A stretch of 64,000 bases of DNA from Palsa-343 sp036269135 (GCA_036269135.1 DATASQ010000009.1:1-64000), one strand, 5' to 3'; shown: positions 9,528-18,671, counted from the first letter of the stretch. Numbers and translations are program-made. Notes: a model not told the origin generated them from the sequence alone.

Positions 9528-10564
9528 TGGCCTCCTTCAGGACTCTCTCCGCCGTGGTCTGTATGGCCTGTCCTAGGTCTTTCACTTGCAACATCGGCTG
9601 ATCCTGTCGCGCCAACTCCATCTGGTCGACGAGAAAGCGCACCAGTAGCCGCGGTTTGGCAATCCTGAACCTGCTCCGGCTGATTTCAGACACGAAGGCC
9701 GCCAACACCTCGTCGGTAAGGCTCTGTGTGGGCGAATTTCCATATGCGGCTCGATGGATCGTCCGAATCCTGATCGCCATCTCGTCGAGCTCGGAGGGTA
9801 ACAGCGGAGTCCGATCAAGATTGATGACGGGTGCGCGCCAGTTCGTTTCCGTTCCGACGGCCTGTATCCGCGTAGACAGAGCGTCATACCGAGGGAAGTA
9901 CGCTTGATTGTCGAACATTTCCGGAGTCGCCGCCAAATAAAGACAAAAGTGGTCGAATCCGACTTCGCTACCCGCGTTGTCTACGAAGTCTCGTAGAGCC
10001 TGCAGGGCTTGATCTTCCCGACGGCGGCTACCAAGCTTTCCGACCTCCTCTACCTCGTCCATCCACCGTCGCGTACATGTGAGCCAGCGCTCGCAGCACC
10101 GCCCCGAATTCCCGGCTGTCGGTCAGTTGCGGCTGCAATGCAGGTAGTGCAGTGGCCATCTCGATCTTCGGCTCGCCGCCAAGCCAGCGCATAGCCTTCT
10201 TGACCTCGTCGATATTGATGGCCGTCAGGACCTTGCTCATGACTTCGGCAATGTCCTCGAAGTCGATCATGTCGTGCAACTTCGTTGCAGTTCCGCCTTG
10301 GACACGTTTCTCATACTCGGTCGCGACCCGGCGGAGATCTTCGCTGCGGTGGCGAGTTATCATCTCCCGGAACAGGCTCTGAAATGGTTCCTTGGTCTTC
10401 CAGGCCGGGCACTTGATGTATACTCCTCCCTCAGCTGGTTCAATGATGTGCAGGGGGAGTCCAGGGGCCAGGTTATGCCGCTGCGATGGGACAGATTCTC
10501 CGTCAACGAGGTGACAGATTCTGGTGAATCCCCCACAGTTCCCGACCGCTCGGAAGCCGGGCAC
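9520..10564 (-). pseudogene. Second BrxD-like ATPase, broken by a frameshift at Walker B
   Basis: Two minus-strand frames belong to one ancestral ATPase. The upstream part (10564 to about 10040) ends in DSREFGAVLRALAHMYATV and then runs into a stop. The downstream part begins at about 10062 with MDEVEEVGKLGSRRRED, the acidic end of a Walker B strand, and continues to 9520 with INLDRTPLLPSELDEMAIRI. The hydrophobic strand that should precede DEVEE is absent at the junction, so a small deletion that shifts frame is likely. No Walker A can be seen in the first 60 residues, so the 5' end may also be damaged or misassigned. The gene overlaps the intact ATPase downstream by eight bases. It is presumed non-functional. 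Confidence 0.65.
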
Positions 10565-10856
10565 AAACCAAAGTCTGTCGAAAGTCCTTTTCCTGACACA
10601 AGCAGCAGACCGGAATTATGTAACTTATACATACGCATATAGATATTCCAATGAATCAATCTTTGTTCCGTTTGGTTCGGACCGAGAATCTGTCAAGCTC
10701 TGTCAGCGTTCGACTGATAGAAACGCTCTCCGCTCGCGCTGTCGGTCACCTTAGAGCGGATTCCCGTAGGTCTGTGACAGATTTCCACGTTCGTCACGCG
10801 CGCACCGGGGTTGTAGTACTCCCATCTACGGCCTCCCGCTCCCTCTCCGCCTCGGC

Positions 10857-10982
10857 TCATGGCCGGAATCCTTCCCTCTCCCTGGCGGGCTCATACATCC
10901 TCGCGGCACCGCAGGTGGCGCAGATCGTCTCTTCAGCTAAATAGAACTTGCCGCAACCGGAGCAGTAGTCCACGTAAGGCAC
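10857..10982 (-). CDS. 41-residue double-CxxC zinc-ribbon protein
   Basis: Found by reading the minus strand below usual gene-size limits. Translation from GTG gives a short protein with CSGCG near the N-terminus and CATCGA eleven residues later, a compact rubredoxin-like zinc-ribbon spacing, ending in a charged tail. It sits 12 bases after the stop of the upstream minus-strand gene and in the same frame, so it could be translated by reinitiation, or be the severed tail of that gene. No clear Shine-Dalgarno precedes the GTG. Such mini zinc ribbons often mediate protein or nucleic-acid contacts. Expression is unproven. Confidence 0.45.
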   Translation of the reverse strand: MPYVDYCSGCGKFYLAEETICATCGAARMYEPAREREGFRP

Positions 10983-10994
10983 GGTCGGCCACTT

Positions 10995-11387
10995 TCATTT
11001 TTTCTGTTCGTCGCGCCACTCCTCAAGGTCCGCTTTAGAAGGAAAATGATCCAACCACCACCCGCGCCGCTTCTCCCGCTGCTGCGGCGACTGCTGCTGT
11101 TCCCACTTCTTCCGCAATTCTTCCTGCTTTTCGCGAATTTCTTCATAAACGGAATCCGATCCCGTTCGCGTCCATTCGCAGTGAACCGCCGCTTCTATGA
11201 TCTGTTCAGGCGACAATAGCCACTTTTGCCCTCCCACGTACTTGAAAGTGCTGAGAACACGCGTCACTGCATAGTCCACGAGGTACTTAGCCAGTTCTTC
11301 TGTCTCCAAGCCAGTGCGGTGGATCATGTCCCAGATCGACCAGCTGGAATCCAGATCGAAGTTAATCTTGAGGATGGCGGCGAACAA
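10995..11387 (-). CDS. Orphan protein with charged C-terminus, 5' end apparently lost
   Basis: A 130-residue frame begins at a TTG, but protein-like sequence continues in frame upstream of it (ELRHQSHDQGGVFTLFAA) until a TGA near 11457, with no usable start. This suggests that the true 5' end is missing. The body (FDLDSSWSIWDMIHRTG, LAKYLVDYAVTRVLSTFKYVG) looks globular and helical, and the end (EEIREKQEELRKKWEQQQ) is a charged helix. No known family was recognised. It is followed by the zinc-ribbon frame. A divergent plus-strand gene also lacks its start at about the same point, which suggests a deletion between them. Confidence 0.5.
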   Translation of the reverse strand: MFAAILKINFDLDSSWSIWDMIHRTGLETEELAKYLVDYAVTRVLSTFKYVGGQKWLLSPEQIIEAAVHCEWTRTGSDSVYEEIREKQEELRKKWEQQQSPQQREKRRGWWLDHFPSKADLEEWRDEQKK

Positions 11388-11460
11388 GGTGAATACTCCG
11401 CCTTGGTCATGGGACTGGTGGCGGAGTTCCCGGCTCCCATCCGGCTTCGATCAATACTGC

Positions 11461-11997
11461 TGCTTCGGCCTTAAGACTGTCAGCTTCCTGTTTTGCCGTA
11501 TATGCCTATTCATCCATCAGGAACTGGGAAGGCATGCGGAGGCACGTAAGATCTTGGAGGCACGAAGGGAAATTGCCGCCCCTGAAGAACTGTCCGAATG
11601 GGTCAAAGTCTGGGCCGGAAGCCTCATAGAACTTTCCGATGACATCGAAGCTCAATTGCGGTGTGCAACCGACCAGTTGGTGGGGCAGTTACGGTGGCTC
11701 CGCGCAGGCCGTTCAAGAATCGAGCCTCACCTGCTCAGATTGGCATATCCAACCATTGTCAGATTACTCAAAAAGGAAAGACTCCGAATCAGCAACTTCG
11801 AACTACTCGTCGCTTATGCACACGCGTCTGGACTCCATCCATATAAAAACTCCCTCAAAGGCGACAATCCAATCGATGCCTTAAAGGCACAGCTTTTTCG
11901 AGCCAAGAAATCGGACATGGGCGTTGCCGTATTAAGTCGCATGCTTGCGAACGGAGCGAGTTGGTCGAAGTCTAAATACCAAGGCGACAGCAGCTGA
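11461..11997 (+). CDS. Helical orphan protein, 5' truncated
   Basis: The plus-strand frame is protein-like from about 11461 onward (ELGRHAEARKILEARREIA, LSEWVKVWAGSLIELSDDIE, LLKKERLRISNFELLVAYAHASG) and ends at 11997. The frame extends left to 11314, but that extension overlaps the minus-strand gene and reads as low-quality peptide. No ATG or GTG with a ribosome site occurs near 11461. It is therefore likely a 3' fragment of about 178 residues. No family was recognised. Its left end coincides with the lost 5' end of the divergent minus-strand gene. Confidence 0.45.
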   Translation, partial: CFGLKTVSFLFCRICLFIHQELGRHAEARKILEARREIAAPEELSEWVKVWAGSLIELSDDIEAQLRCATDQLVGQLRWLRAGRSRIEPHLLRLAYPTIVRLLKKERLRISNFELLVAYAHASGLHPYKNSLKGDNPIDALKAQLFRAKKSDMGVAVLSRMLANGASWSKSKYQGDSS

Positions 11998-12092
11998 CTG
12001 GACGGCAGTTCACGGTGCTCGTTGCGATCACGATGGCTGGTTTCCGCGGCCGCGCCGGACGGTACTCGGGGATACCGATCATTCTCAACAAC

Positions 12093-12775
12093 ATGGGAAC
12101 ATTTGACCGGTTCATGCGAGAAAAACCGTCCGGCGGCCTGTACCACCACACGGGCCCCGCCGGAGTGATCGGGATCTTTCAGAGCAGAAAGCTCTGGGCA
12201 ACCGATTACTGACACCTGACCGATCGCAAGAAGTACCGCATAGGAGCCATGCTGCTTGAGGATGAACTCGGCAGGCACCGGCGCGCGGAAAAGCATCGAA
12301 GCGCTTTCGTGAGACCGGTCGCCGAAACCCAGAAGATATGCAATGTACTGTCCCTTTCCGAGATGGGAGATCAGCTGAGCCAGTGGCGCGCCTACTGTCC
12401 GGGCGGAAATGGATACGCTTTAGGTTTCGGACAATCCAACGCGATTTTCGCTTCGGCAAGACAGCATTCGTTCGATCTCGTGCACTGCGTGTCGCTCCAC
12501 AGGAACAGAGAAAGCTTTGTCGTTACCTGGTGGACAGCTTCCGGGAAGGAATGATTACCAAACAGAGTTGGTGGCCGTCGGAGAAAGCTGTTCCTTCCAA
12601 GGTGCCTGCGTTCTCCACGAGATTTCAGCGGAACCTTGCACTGGCTTTGGTGATGTCGACCCTGAAGCATCGCGGCTTCAAAGAGGAACGGGAGTGGCGT
12701 CTGGTCAGTCAGTATTCCGAAGAGGCATTGTACGGCTTGGCCTTCCGCCCGGGTCGATTTTGGGGTAACTCCTAA
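12093..12775 (+). pseudogene. DUF2971 family protein, nonsense codon and frameshifts
   Basis: The start ATG at 12093 leads into GGLYHHTGPAGVIGIFQSRKLWATDY, a clear DUF2971 opening, but is followed at once by TGA (12210-12212) where the family normally has Arg in a YLND-like motif; CGA to TGA would explain it. The same frame continues with LSLSEMGDQLSQWRAYCPGG, a conserved DUF2971 block. Near 12495 the homology moves to another frame, which holds EQRKLCRYLVDSFREG and LKHRGFKEEREWRLVSQ, another conserved block, ending at 12775. A further shift could add VTPNFELP downstream. DUF2971 proteins have no settled function and are frequent in accessory regions. With at least one stop and one frameshift this copy is dead. 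Confidence 0.75.
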
Positions 12776-12937
12776 TTTCGAGTTGCCGCACTCGAGTCCA
12801 GGCTTGTACTCAGCCTCGAATGGCGCAAAGATGTTGAGGAGCGTCCACTCGCGCGCCTGGGGGTGATGATCACCGTCGTGGCTGCTGCGGATCTCGGTGC
12901 CGGCATGAATGACCGTTTTTCCCCATAACTCATCATG

Positions 12938-13348
12938 TCATCCTAGTGCTGAGCCAGGAAGACTGTCTTCGGGAAGTCGCCCGAGACAAGATATGCGTGG
13001 CTCCAGATCAGCAGGATGTTCTGTCGCAACGGCAGCAGTCCTAAAGATTGCCTCCGCATTCTCCAGCAGCTCCATATGGATGGCTTTTGAAATTCCATTG
13101 TGCGCGAAGAGGTAGTGGCCATCGCGCCTGGAAAAATCACGACGAACAATCGCGACAGGATGGAACCCGGCCGCCGCCAATTCCCTCATCCTAGGCGTGG
13201 GGTTGATCGCGCCGGTCTCTGTATTCCCGCCGGGGTAAAACTCGGTTACAACCGGTGGTGTCTCACTGAAGGTGCCATAGCAACTGTTGGCTGGGTCGAG
13301 CTCCCAGCCCATTACGACGCCCACAAAGAAAATCTGCTCGCTCTCCAT
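12938..13348 (-). CDS. Hypothetical protein, 136 residues
   Basis: The start is well supported: AGGAG lies five bases before the ATG at 13348. An upstream GTG at 13354 overlaps that ribosome site and is rejected. The protein begins MESEQIFFVGVVMGWELDP and contains RMRELAAAGFHPVAIVRRDF and LLENAEAIFRTAAVATEHP. It has no signal peptide, membrane segment or recognised motif. It is the only gene in the middle of this region with a good ribosome site and no visible damage. Both neighbours are decayed, so context gives no functional clue. Confidence 0.6.
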   Translation of the reverse strand: MESEQIFFVGVVMGWELDPANSCYGTFSETPPVVTEFYPGGNTETGAINPTPRMRELAAAGFHPVAIVRRDFSRRDGHYLFAHNGISKAIHMELLENAEAIFRTAAVATEHPADLEPRISCLGRLPEDSLPGSALG

Positions 13349-13954
13349 ATGCACTCCTGAGATCAGCCTGGCTCGTTTACTTTCGGCTCCGTTTTCGTCA
13401 GATTGAGCTAGACCCGAACCGGAACCGTCAGCTATGAGCGGCTATCCACGTAATACTCAGTCGTGAGCTGATTCATCACGATCCGCGCCGATTTTTGCGG
13501 TCCGTTTTTTCGAACGGATCGTGGATCTCCGGCTTTGCCGCGCGCGCAATCTATTGATAATAAGGTTCACAGCTGCGGATCGGGGCGAAGACGCTGCCTT
13601 GAGGGTATGGTCAACGCGTCTCCCCAAGAATGTCCGCGCCGCAGGTGCAACCCAAATCCTCTTTCGCCCCTGATGGCAGGAGTAAAGTACGGACTAAGGT
13701 AGATTTGTGCGACAAATCTAGTTTCGAAGCAGCTGGCGATGGATTTGTAGAAGTCGGTCTCAAATGTCTTCCGACTCGCGCCCCGCCCAATATGGCATTC
13801 CCTTGCTGACACGGTCGAAGGTCAAATCACGGAGTAGTAAGCAGGTTTTTCTGGAATCGATATCGGACTGAGTGTTCCCTGAGTATTGAGATCTACGCCT
13901 CCGGCCAACATTACTCGGCAAGGAAGCGTAGTTCGATCGACAGGTACACTAGAA
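13349..13954. other. Non-coding gap in the accessory region
   Basis: About 600 bases with no convincing gene. A minus-strand frame of 81 codons (13567-13812) has no ribosome site and no recognisable sequence. No tRNA, terminator or repeat was seen. Confidence 0.4.
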
Positions 13955-14155
13955 GTGGAAGATGAACTTTATTCTGTCGCCGAAGTTGCGGCGCGCCTCA
14001 AAATAGGTGCCGATAAAGTGACCAGGATGTTTGAGGGCGAAGCCGGGGTGATCGACCTCGGTGCGCCGGAACTGGTGCATAAGCGCCGCTACCGCATTTT
14101 GCGGATTCCCGCCTCAGTCCTGAATCGTGTTTTGCAAAAGCGGCGAATCAGGTGA
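13955..14155 (+). CDS. Helix-turn-helix, excisionase/MerR-like small DNA-binding protein
   Basis: Small winged-helix-like protein with ELYSVAEVAARLKIGADKVTRMFEGE, a typical first helix-turn-helix of excisionase-type proteins, followed by VIDLGAPE and RYRILRIPASVLNRVLQKR, which match the wing and terminal helix. I placed the start at GTG 13955, just before the domain; the frame also opens at a TTG at 13886. Proteins of this form usually sit next to tyrosine integrases, as here, where an integrase fragment follows on the opposite strand. It may once have controlled excision of the element. About 66 residues. Confidence 0.7.
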   Translation: MEDELYSVAEVAARLKIGADKVTRMFEGEAGVIDLGAPELVHKRRYRILRIPASVLNRVLQKRRIR

Positions 14156-14194
14156 CGGATAGCGCTTTTGAGAACGGCTGACGCTCTAATCCAG

Positions 14195-14548
14195 CTACTG
14201 GACCATGCCTTCGATGACCGTTTCGGCGAGATTCAGGCTCTGTGTCGCCCGGGCACAAGGTTGTGATGCGGGGAGGACTGGTAGTTCCATCCTCGTCCAC
14301 GCCTCTTTGACTTCCGCCTCAAGCTTGCGCTGGCGCTCTTTTACCCAGGCGGAGTAGTAGCGTTCCGTCGTTCTTACGGTTTTGTGGCCCAGCAGCTTAC
14401 TCACCTGTTCGATGGGCATGCCGGCGAGAAGTAACTCGACAGCGAAGGTGTGCCTGAAGCGGTGGGTCAGCATCTCCTGCTGGCCGTGCTTGACACCGGC
14501 ATTGTGGGGGCACCGGACCGAGTGCCGGACGTAAACAGACACAACCAC
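14195..14548 (-). pseudogene. Tyrosine recombinase/integrase C-terminal fragment
   Basis: Only the last part of a phage-type integrase remains. The catalytic box HRFRHTFAVELLLAG (H-x-x-R), the LGHKTVRTTERYYSAWV box with the second His and the nucleophilic Tyr, and a terminal basic helix are present. Missing are the N-terminal core-binding domain and the first catalytic Arg: integrases are about 300-400 residues and this frame has 117, of which the first 15 or so look unrelated. The fragment lies beside the 3' end of tRNA-Asn, the common attachment target, and points away from it. It cannot be active as it stands. Confidence 0.85.
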
Positions 14549-14680
14549 TGTGGAAATCCCTCTGTCTGCTTAATACTGCGATTTGGCAAAAAGCCCCGAG
14601 GGCGCGGTTTGCCGGCAGTACAAAAGCAGTACAAAAATGTAGGGATTCGACTTAAGTGGCTGGATTGAAAGGAGATGAGA

Positions 14681-14757
<77 letters not shown>

Positions 14758-14808
14758 TGAGAGAAACACCAATTGTCTGAGAAAAATTATAACAAAGGGC
14801 TCGGTGGA

Positions 14809-15309
14809 CTACGGGCGACGCTGGAACACCTCAGGGCCGGTATCGCGAGCGAGCAGGATGGCGAGCAGGAGGCCGGCGAGCATGACAGCCTCTTCGACGT
14901 GCTCGGAGCGGACGTGGAGGCGGTCGAAGTCGGCGTGGAGGGGATTGCTGCGGGGGACGGCGTCGATGGCGCCGCCGGCCGCGATGCGGTCGTGCTCCAT
15001 GCGCGGGATGATGGAGAACTGCGAGTAGGCCGTGAACCCCAACATGACCAGAGTGACGATGACACCGATGATCATGCTGCGTCCATAGACGCGCAGGACG
15101 ATGCCGAGGAGGAGGAAGAGGACGATCCAGCAGCCGGCGACGAGGCCCTCGTGGTGGAGGGTAGTGAGGCAATGGGCGACGATGGTGCCGGCGACATGGG
15201 TGTCGGCAATCGTGCCGAAAGCGGCGGCAGCGACGACGGGGAAGTAGAAGAGGCCGCCCAGCCAGATCACAAGGGCGATCCAGACGAGAAAGCGGATGAC
15301 AGTTTTCAT
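14809..15309 (-). CDS. DUF4149 family membrane protein
   Basis: Integral membrane protein of 166 residues with about four helices: IRFLVWIALVIWLGGLFYF, a second around LVAGCWIVLFLLLGIVL, a third around IIGVIVTLVMLGFTAYSQ, and a C-terminal one (VMLAGLLLAILLA). WLGG near the N-terminus is characteristic of DUF4149/TMEM205-like proteins. The frame extends upstream to 15441, but the ATG at 15309 is chosen because the hydrophobic domain begins right after it and the extension is low complexity. Its function is unknown. It is transcribed toward the tRNA-Asn and follows the DUF302 gene on the same strand. Confidence 0.82.
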   Translation of the reverse strand: MKTVIRFLVWIALVIWLGGLFYFPVVAAAAFGTIADTHVAGTIVAHCLTTLHHEGLVAGCWIVLFLLLGIVLRVYGRSMIIGVIVTLVMLGFTAYSQFSIIPRMEHDRIAAGGAIDAVPRSNPLHADFDRLHVRSEHVEEAVMLAGLLLAILLARDTGPEVFQRRP

Positions 15310-15376
15310 GGCGTGAACAGGGTACAGGGTTCCGCGGGCAGCGTACAGCGGCACCCATAGCCGGTTAGGGCAGCGA

Positions 15377-15775
15377 TCAGGAATCCGTGAGCGCAAGCGT
15401 GGTGAGGGCTTCGGGGGCGCCGAGGACTTTGAGGAGGTCATCGGGAATGCCGTGTCGCTGCTGGAGCCAGGCGGGGCTGTTCCAGGAGAGGTGGACGGCG
15501 CTGGAGGAGTCCTGCCAGACGAGGATTTTCAGGGGCAGGTCGAGCGCGGCGGTGGGCGCGGCGAGCATGACGGGGGTGCCGGCGGCGGGGTTGCCGAAGA
15601 TGAGGACCTTTGTGGGCGGCATGGCGAGGCCGACTTTCTCGGCTTCGCCGCTGTGATCGATGAGCGCGAAGAGGCGAATGCCTTTGGCAGCGAGGACTTT
15701 CTGCAGGCGGTCAACCGTGTCGGGAACGCTGAAGGGGCTGGGACGGGTGACGATGCCGGGGTCGGGCTGATTCAT
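15377..15775 (-). CDS. DUF302 domain protein
   Basis: A 132-residue cytosolic protein matching the DUF302 fold: a start with DTVDRLQKVLAAKGIRLFALIDH, then PTKVLIFGNPAAGTPVM, LDLPLKILVWQD and VHLSWNSPAWLQQRHG. These phrases mark the alternating strand-helix core of the family, whose role is unknown (possible small-ligand binding). The ATG at 15775 is followed directly by the domain. It lies upstream of the DUF4149 gene on the same strand with about 70 bases between, so co-transcription is possible. Confidence 0.85.
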   Translation of the reverse strand: MNQPDPGIVTRPSPFSVPDTVDRLQKVLAAKGIRLFALIDHSGEAEKVGLAMPPTKVLIFGNPAAGTPVMLAAPTAALDLPLKILVWQDSSSAVHLSWNSPAWLQQRHGIPDDLLKVLGAPEALTTLALTDS

Positions 15776-16041
15776 TGGACGCCTCCGGAGACAGGTACAG
15801 GATGCGTGAGGAAGCGGCGCGACGCAAAGAAAACGGGACCCGCCCGCCCAGGTCCCTGCAGAGGCGGTTCGTTAGCTCGGTTGGAATCTGCCACCCATCT
15901 TGAATGGGGCGAATCATCAGGAGGCTTTGCGGTGCGGCGGGTGCGCCTCGGTGCCGCGAGGGTGAGCGGCATTTCGTCCGGCTGAGCGGGGTGGCTGGTT
16001 CGGTGCGAGCCAGATTCGCCGGATTTCGCCTCGCGGTCGGA

Positions 16042-16206
16042 CTAATTCGAAGCGCGGCTGCCGGAGGTGGATGGCTGCACGACGCCGCGGCGGGATGCGT
16101 CGGGGGCGGAGCCGCTTTCGCCGCGGCCGGTGGAGGTCTCGTTGTGCTGGCGAGGGTCGGCTTCACCGACACCTTTCGTCGCCTCTCCTGAGTGCTGGTC
16201 GGCCAT
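16042..16206 (-). CDS. Small hydrophilic protein (54 residues), uncertain
   Basis: Minus-strand frame from an ATG at 16206, starting MADQHSGEATKGVGEADPR, with an AGGA about 12 bases before the start. The composition is polar and disordered (Ser, Gly, Gln, Glu), with no hydrophobic core. It resembles short stress or filler peptides rather than an enzyme. The overlapping plus-strand frames are GC-rich shadows. Gene status is uncertain. Confidence 0.35.
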   Translation of the reverse strand: MADQHSGEATKGVGEADPRQHNETSTGRGESGSAPDASRRGVVQPSTSGSRASN

Positions 16207-16335
16207 TGGTTCCGTCCTTTCTGCTCCTGAGAAGTGGGATTCAGAGGCATGGGCGGCGGGTGGCCTGGCCGGACCGGGTGACAGGGTACAGGTCACCGGG
16301 TACGGGTCGCGGTTGCGGGACCGGGTGCGCAGACC

Positions 16336-16530
16336 TTATGCCATCAGGTCGAGGTCGGGTTTGGGGTCCGCTTCGACGTCGTCCGGGTCGGACGCCGATG
16401 CTTCGGGGTCGTCTTCAACTTCGGGTTCGACTTCAGCGACAAAGCGGCGGCGGCGGAGCCCGTCGCGGGTCCAGGCTGGGGTGCGCTCCGGTGTCAGGGG
16501 TCCGATTCGGCCTATGCGATCCACTTCCAT
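16336..16530 (-). CDS. Small acidic-tailed hypothetical protein (64 residues)
   Basis: Minus-strand frame starting MEVDRIGRIGPLTPERTPAW, followed by a basic patch (RDGLRRRRF) and then a strongly acidic tail rich in Glu, Asp, Pro and Ala. Segregated charge of this kind is unlikely for a random shadow frame. It is divergent from mutL, which starts about 190 bases to the right. No family was recognised. Confidence 0.45.
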   Translation of the reverse strand: MEVDRIGRIGPLTPERTPAWTRDGLRRRRFVAEVEPEVEDDPEASASDPDDVEADPKPDLDLMA

Positions 16531-16721
16531 ATTGCCCCCGCCCACTGCATTCTGCTGCGCTTGCTTTGGCTATCGGCGCTGGGCGGGGCGCGGTTCAGCC
16601 GAGTGGGCGCAATCGGGCGGCCATGGTCCTCGGCGTGCGCGGCAACCGATCGCCGAGTGTCCGGTTCTCCACCATCTGGCCCAGCTCTGCACAGCGCAGC
16701 GGAAGGTATCCTTGAGCCAGC

Positions 16722-18671
16722 ATGGGCCGCATCCGCATCCTCTCCGACCAGGTAGCCAACCAGATCGCCGCCGGCGAGGTGGTGGATCGGCCTGCTTCCG
16801 TGGTAAAGGAGCTGCTGGAGAACGCGCTGGATGCGGGGGCGACCCGCATCCGGGTGGAGATTGAGGCGGGAGGGCGGAGGCTGATCCAGGTGGCCGACGA
16901 CGGCTGTGGCATGGTGCGCGACGATGCCCTGCTGGCCTTTGAGCGGCACGCGACCTCGAAGATCCGCTCGTCGGACGACCTGCTGTCGATTGCGACGCTC
17001 GGTTTTCGCGGAGAAGCGCTGCCGTCGATTGCGTCGATTGCACGGCTGGAGTTGACGACACGTCCGCTGGATTCGGCGATGGGAACGCGGATTGAGATTG
17101 TCGGAGGCCGGGTGCTCGCCGTGGAGGACGCAGGCGGACCGCAGGGAACGACGATTGCAGTGCGCGACCTGTTCTTCAACACACCGGCGCGACGGAAATT
17201 TCTGCGGGCGGAAACCACGGAGCTGGCTCATGTCACCGCGTTGGTTACCCATTATGCGCTGGCGCATCCGGAGATACATTTTGAACTGCACTCGGCGACG
17301 CATGCTCTGCTGACGGCGCCGCCCGTGCGGGATCCTTCGGAGCGGATTTATCAGGTGTTTGGCCGCGACACGCTGGACCAGCTGCTGCCGCTGGCCGCCG
17401 AGCGCCGCTTTGAGCATGCCGGGCTGCCGGAGCCTCCGCCGTGGCGGCGGGACGAGCACTACACGCCGCCGGAGCCGGGGTGTTTGCGTGTGAGCGGATT
17501 CGTTTCCCGGCCGGCGCTGCAGAAGCTGAACCGGAACTCGATCTATGTCTTTGTGAACCAGCGGCTCATCCGGGACCGGCTGATCCTGCACGCGATTACC
17601 GAGGCGTATCGGAACATCATTCCCCCGACGTCATTCCCGGTGGTTCTGCTGTTTCTGGAAATGCCGCCGCAGGAAGTAGACGTGAATGTACATCCGGCTA
17701 AGACCGAAGTACGGTTTCGCCAGCAATCGCTGGTGCATGACTTCGTGCGCGAGTCGATTCGTGTGGCATTGATGAAGGCGCGGCCGGCGGCCAGCTTCGT
17801 GGATGCGCTGACGGCCAGCCCGCGGGCGTCGTCGTCACTGGTGCCGGAGGCCGGTTCGCCTGGCCCGGAGTCCGATCTGCCGCCGCAGACGGGGGACGGA
17901 GAGGGTTTCACCCTGGCGCCGCCGGTACCGCGAGCGGAAGATGTGCCGCTGCCCTTCGCGGCGGCGGCGGCGGCGCGAGAGCCCGGGCCGAGGGAGCCGC
18001 TGCCAGGGAATGGAACGGCTCCCGCGAACGGTCACGCGTGCGCCGCGCCGGCTTTGCCGGAAGGCGGCGAACCTGCGCCCAGCCTGCACTCGCTGGCTTC
18101 GCTGAAGCCGCTGGGACAGCTGCGGGAATCGTTTATCCTGGCGACGAACGATGAGGGATTGTGGATCATCGATCAGCACGTGGCGCACGAGCGAGTTCTC
18201 TTTGAAAAGATCCTGCGCGAGCGGCAAACGGAGCGCGTGGAGCGGCAGCGGCTGCTGATGCCGCTCCTCATCGACCTGCTGCCGGCGCAGATGGTGGTCT
18301 TTTCGACGCTGGCGGCCGAGCTGGAGCGCAACGGCTGTGAGGCGGAGCCGTTTGGACCGCACACGATCGCCATCAAGGCGGCGCCCTCGGGGTTGAGCGG
18401 CGGCGAGCTGGAGCGGATGATCCACGAGGTTTTGGAGCAGCCGGGGGCCGCGTCGCAGTCAGAGAACCTGGAGACGGCGCGTACGCGGATCGCCGCCTCG
18501 ATCGCCTGCCACGCCGCGATTAAGGTCAATATGCCGCTCGATGCGACGCGGATGGAGTGGCTGCTCGTGGAGCTGGCGAAGACGGATCACCCCACCAGCT
18601 GCCCCCATGGGCGTCCCATTGCTTTACGATATTCATGGAAGGACATTCAGCGCGCCTTCCAGCGCATCTAG
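16722..18671 (+). CDS. mutL: DNA mismatch repair protein MutL
   Basis: MutL couples MutS mismatch recognition to strand removal. The N-terminal GHKL ATPase shows NQIAAGEVVDRPASVVKELLENALDAG, DDGCGM and ATLGFRGEALPSI. ARRKFL and PPQEVDVNVHPAK follow in the second domain. After a Pro/Ala-rich linker (residues about 360-450), the C-terminal domain has DQHVAHERVLFE at about 482-493 and CPHGRPIALRY near the end, the metal-binding motifs of endonuclease-type MutL found in bacteria without MutH. One residue of the DQHA motif is Val here instead of Ala. At 649 residues it has the usual length. The gene runs plus-strand toward the Arg-rich protein and cmk. Confidence 0.98.
   Translation: MGRIRILSDQVANQIAAGEVVDRPASVVKELLENALDAGATRIRVEIEAGGRRLIQVADDGCGMVRDDALLAFERHATSKIRSSDDLLSIATLGFRGEALPSIASIARLELTTRPLDSAMGTRIEIVGGRVLAVEDAGGPQGTTIAVRDLFFNTPARRKFLRAETTELAHVTALVTHYALAHPEIHFELHSATHALLTAPPVRDPSERIYQVFGRDTLDQLLPLAAERRFEHAGLPEPPPWRRDEHYTPPEPGCLRVSGFVSRPALQKLNRNSIYVFVNQRLIRDRLILHAITEAYRNIIPPTSFPVVLLFLEMPPQEVDVNVHPAKTEVRFRQQSLVHDFVRESIRVALMKARPAASFVDALTASPRASSSLVPEAGSPGPESDLPPQTGDGEGFTLAPPVPRAEDVPLPFAAAAAAREPGPREPLPGNGTAPANGHACAAPALPEGGEPAPSLHSLASLKPLGQLRESFILATNDEGLWIIDQHVAHERVLFEKILRERQTERVERQRLLMPLLIDLLPAQMVVFSTLAAELERNGCEAEPFGPHTIAIKAAPSGLSGGELERMIHEVLEQPGAASQSENLETARTRIAASIACHAAIKVNMPLDATRMEWLLVELAKTDHPTSCPHGRPIALRYSWKDIQRAFQRI

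Noticed and set aside
8454..10564. Complete BREX system
   Set aside because: No PglX methylase, PglZ, BrxC or helicase gene occurs nearby.
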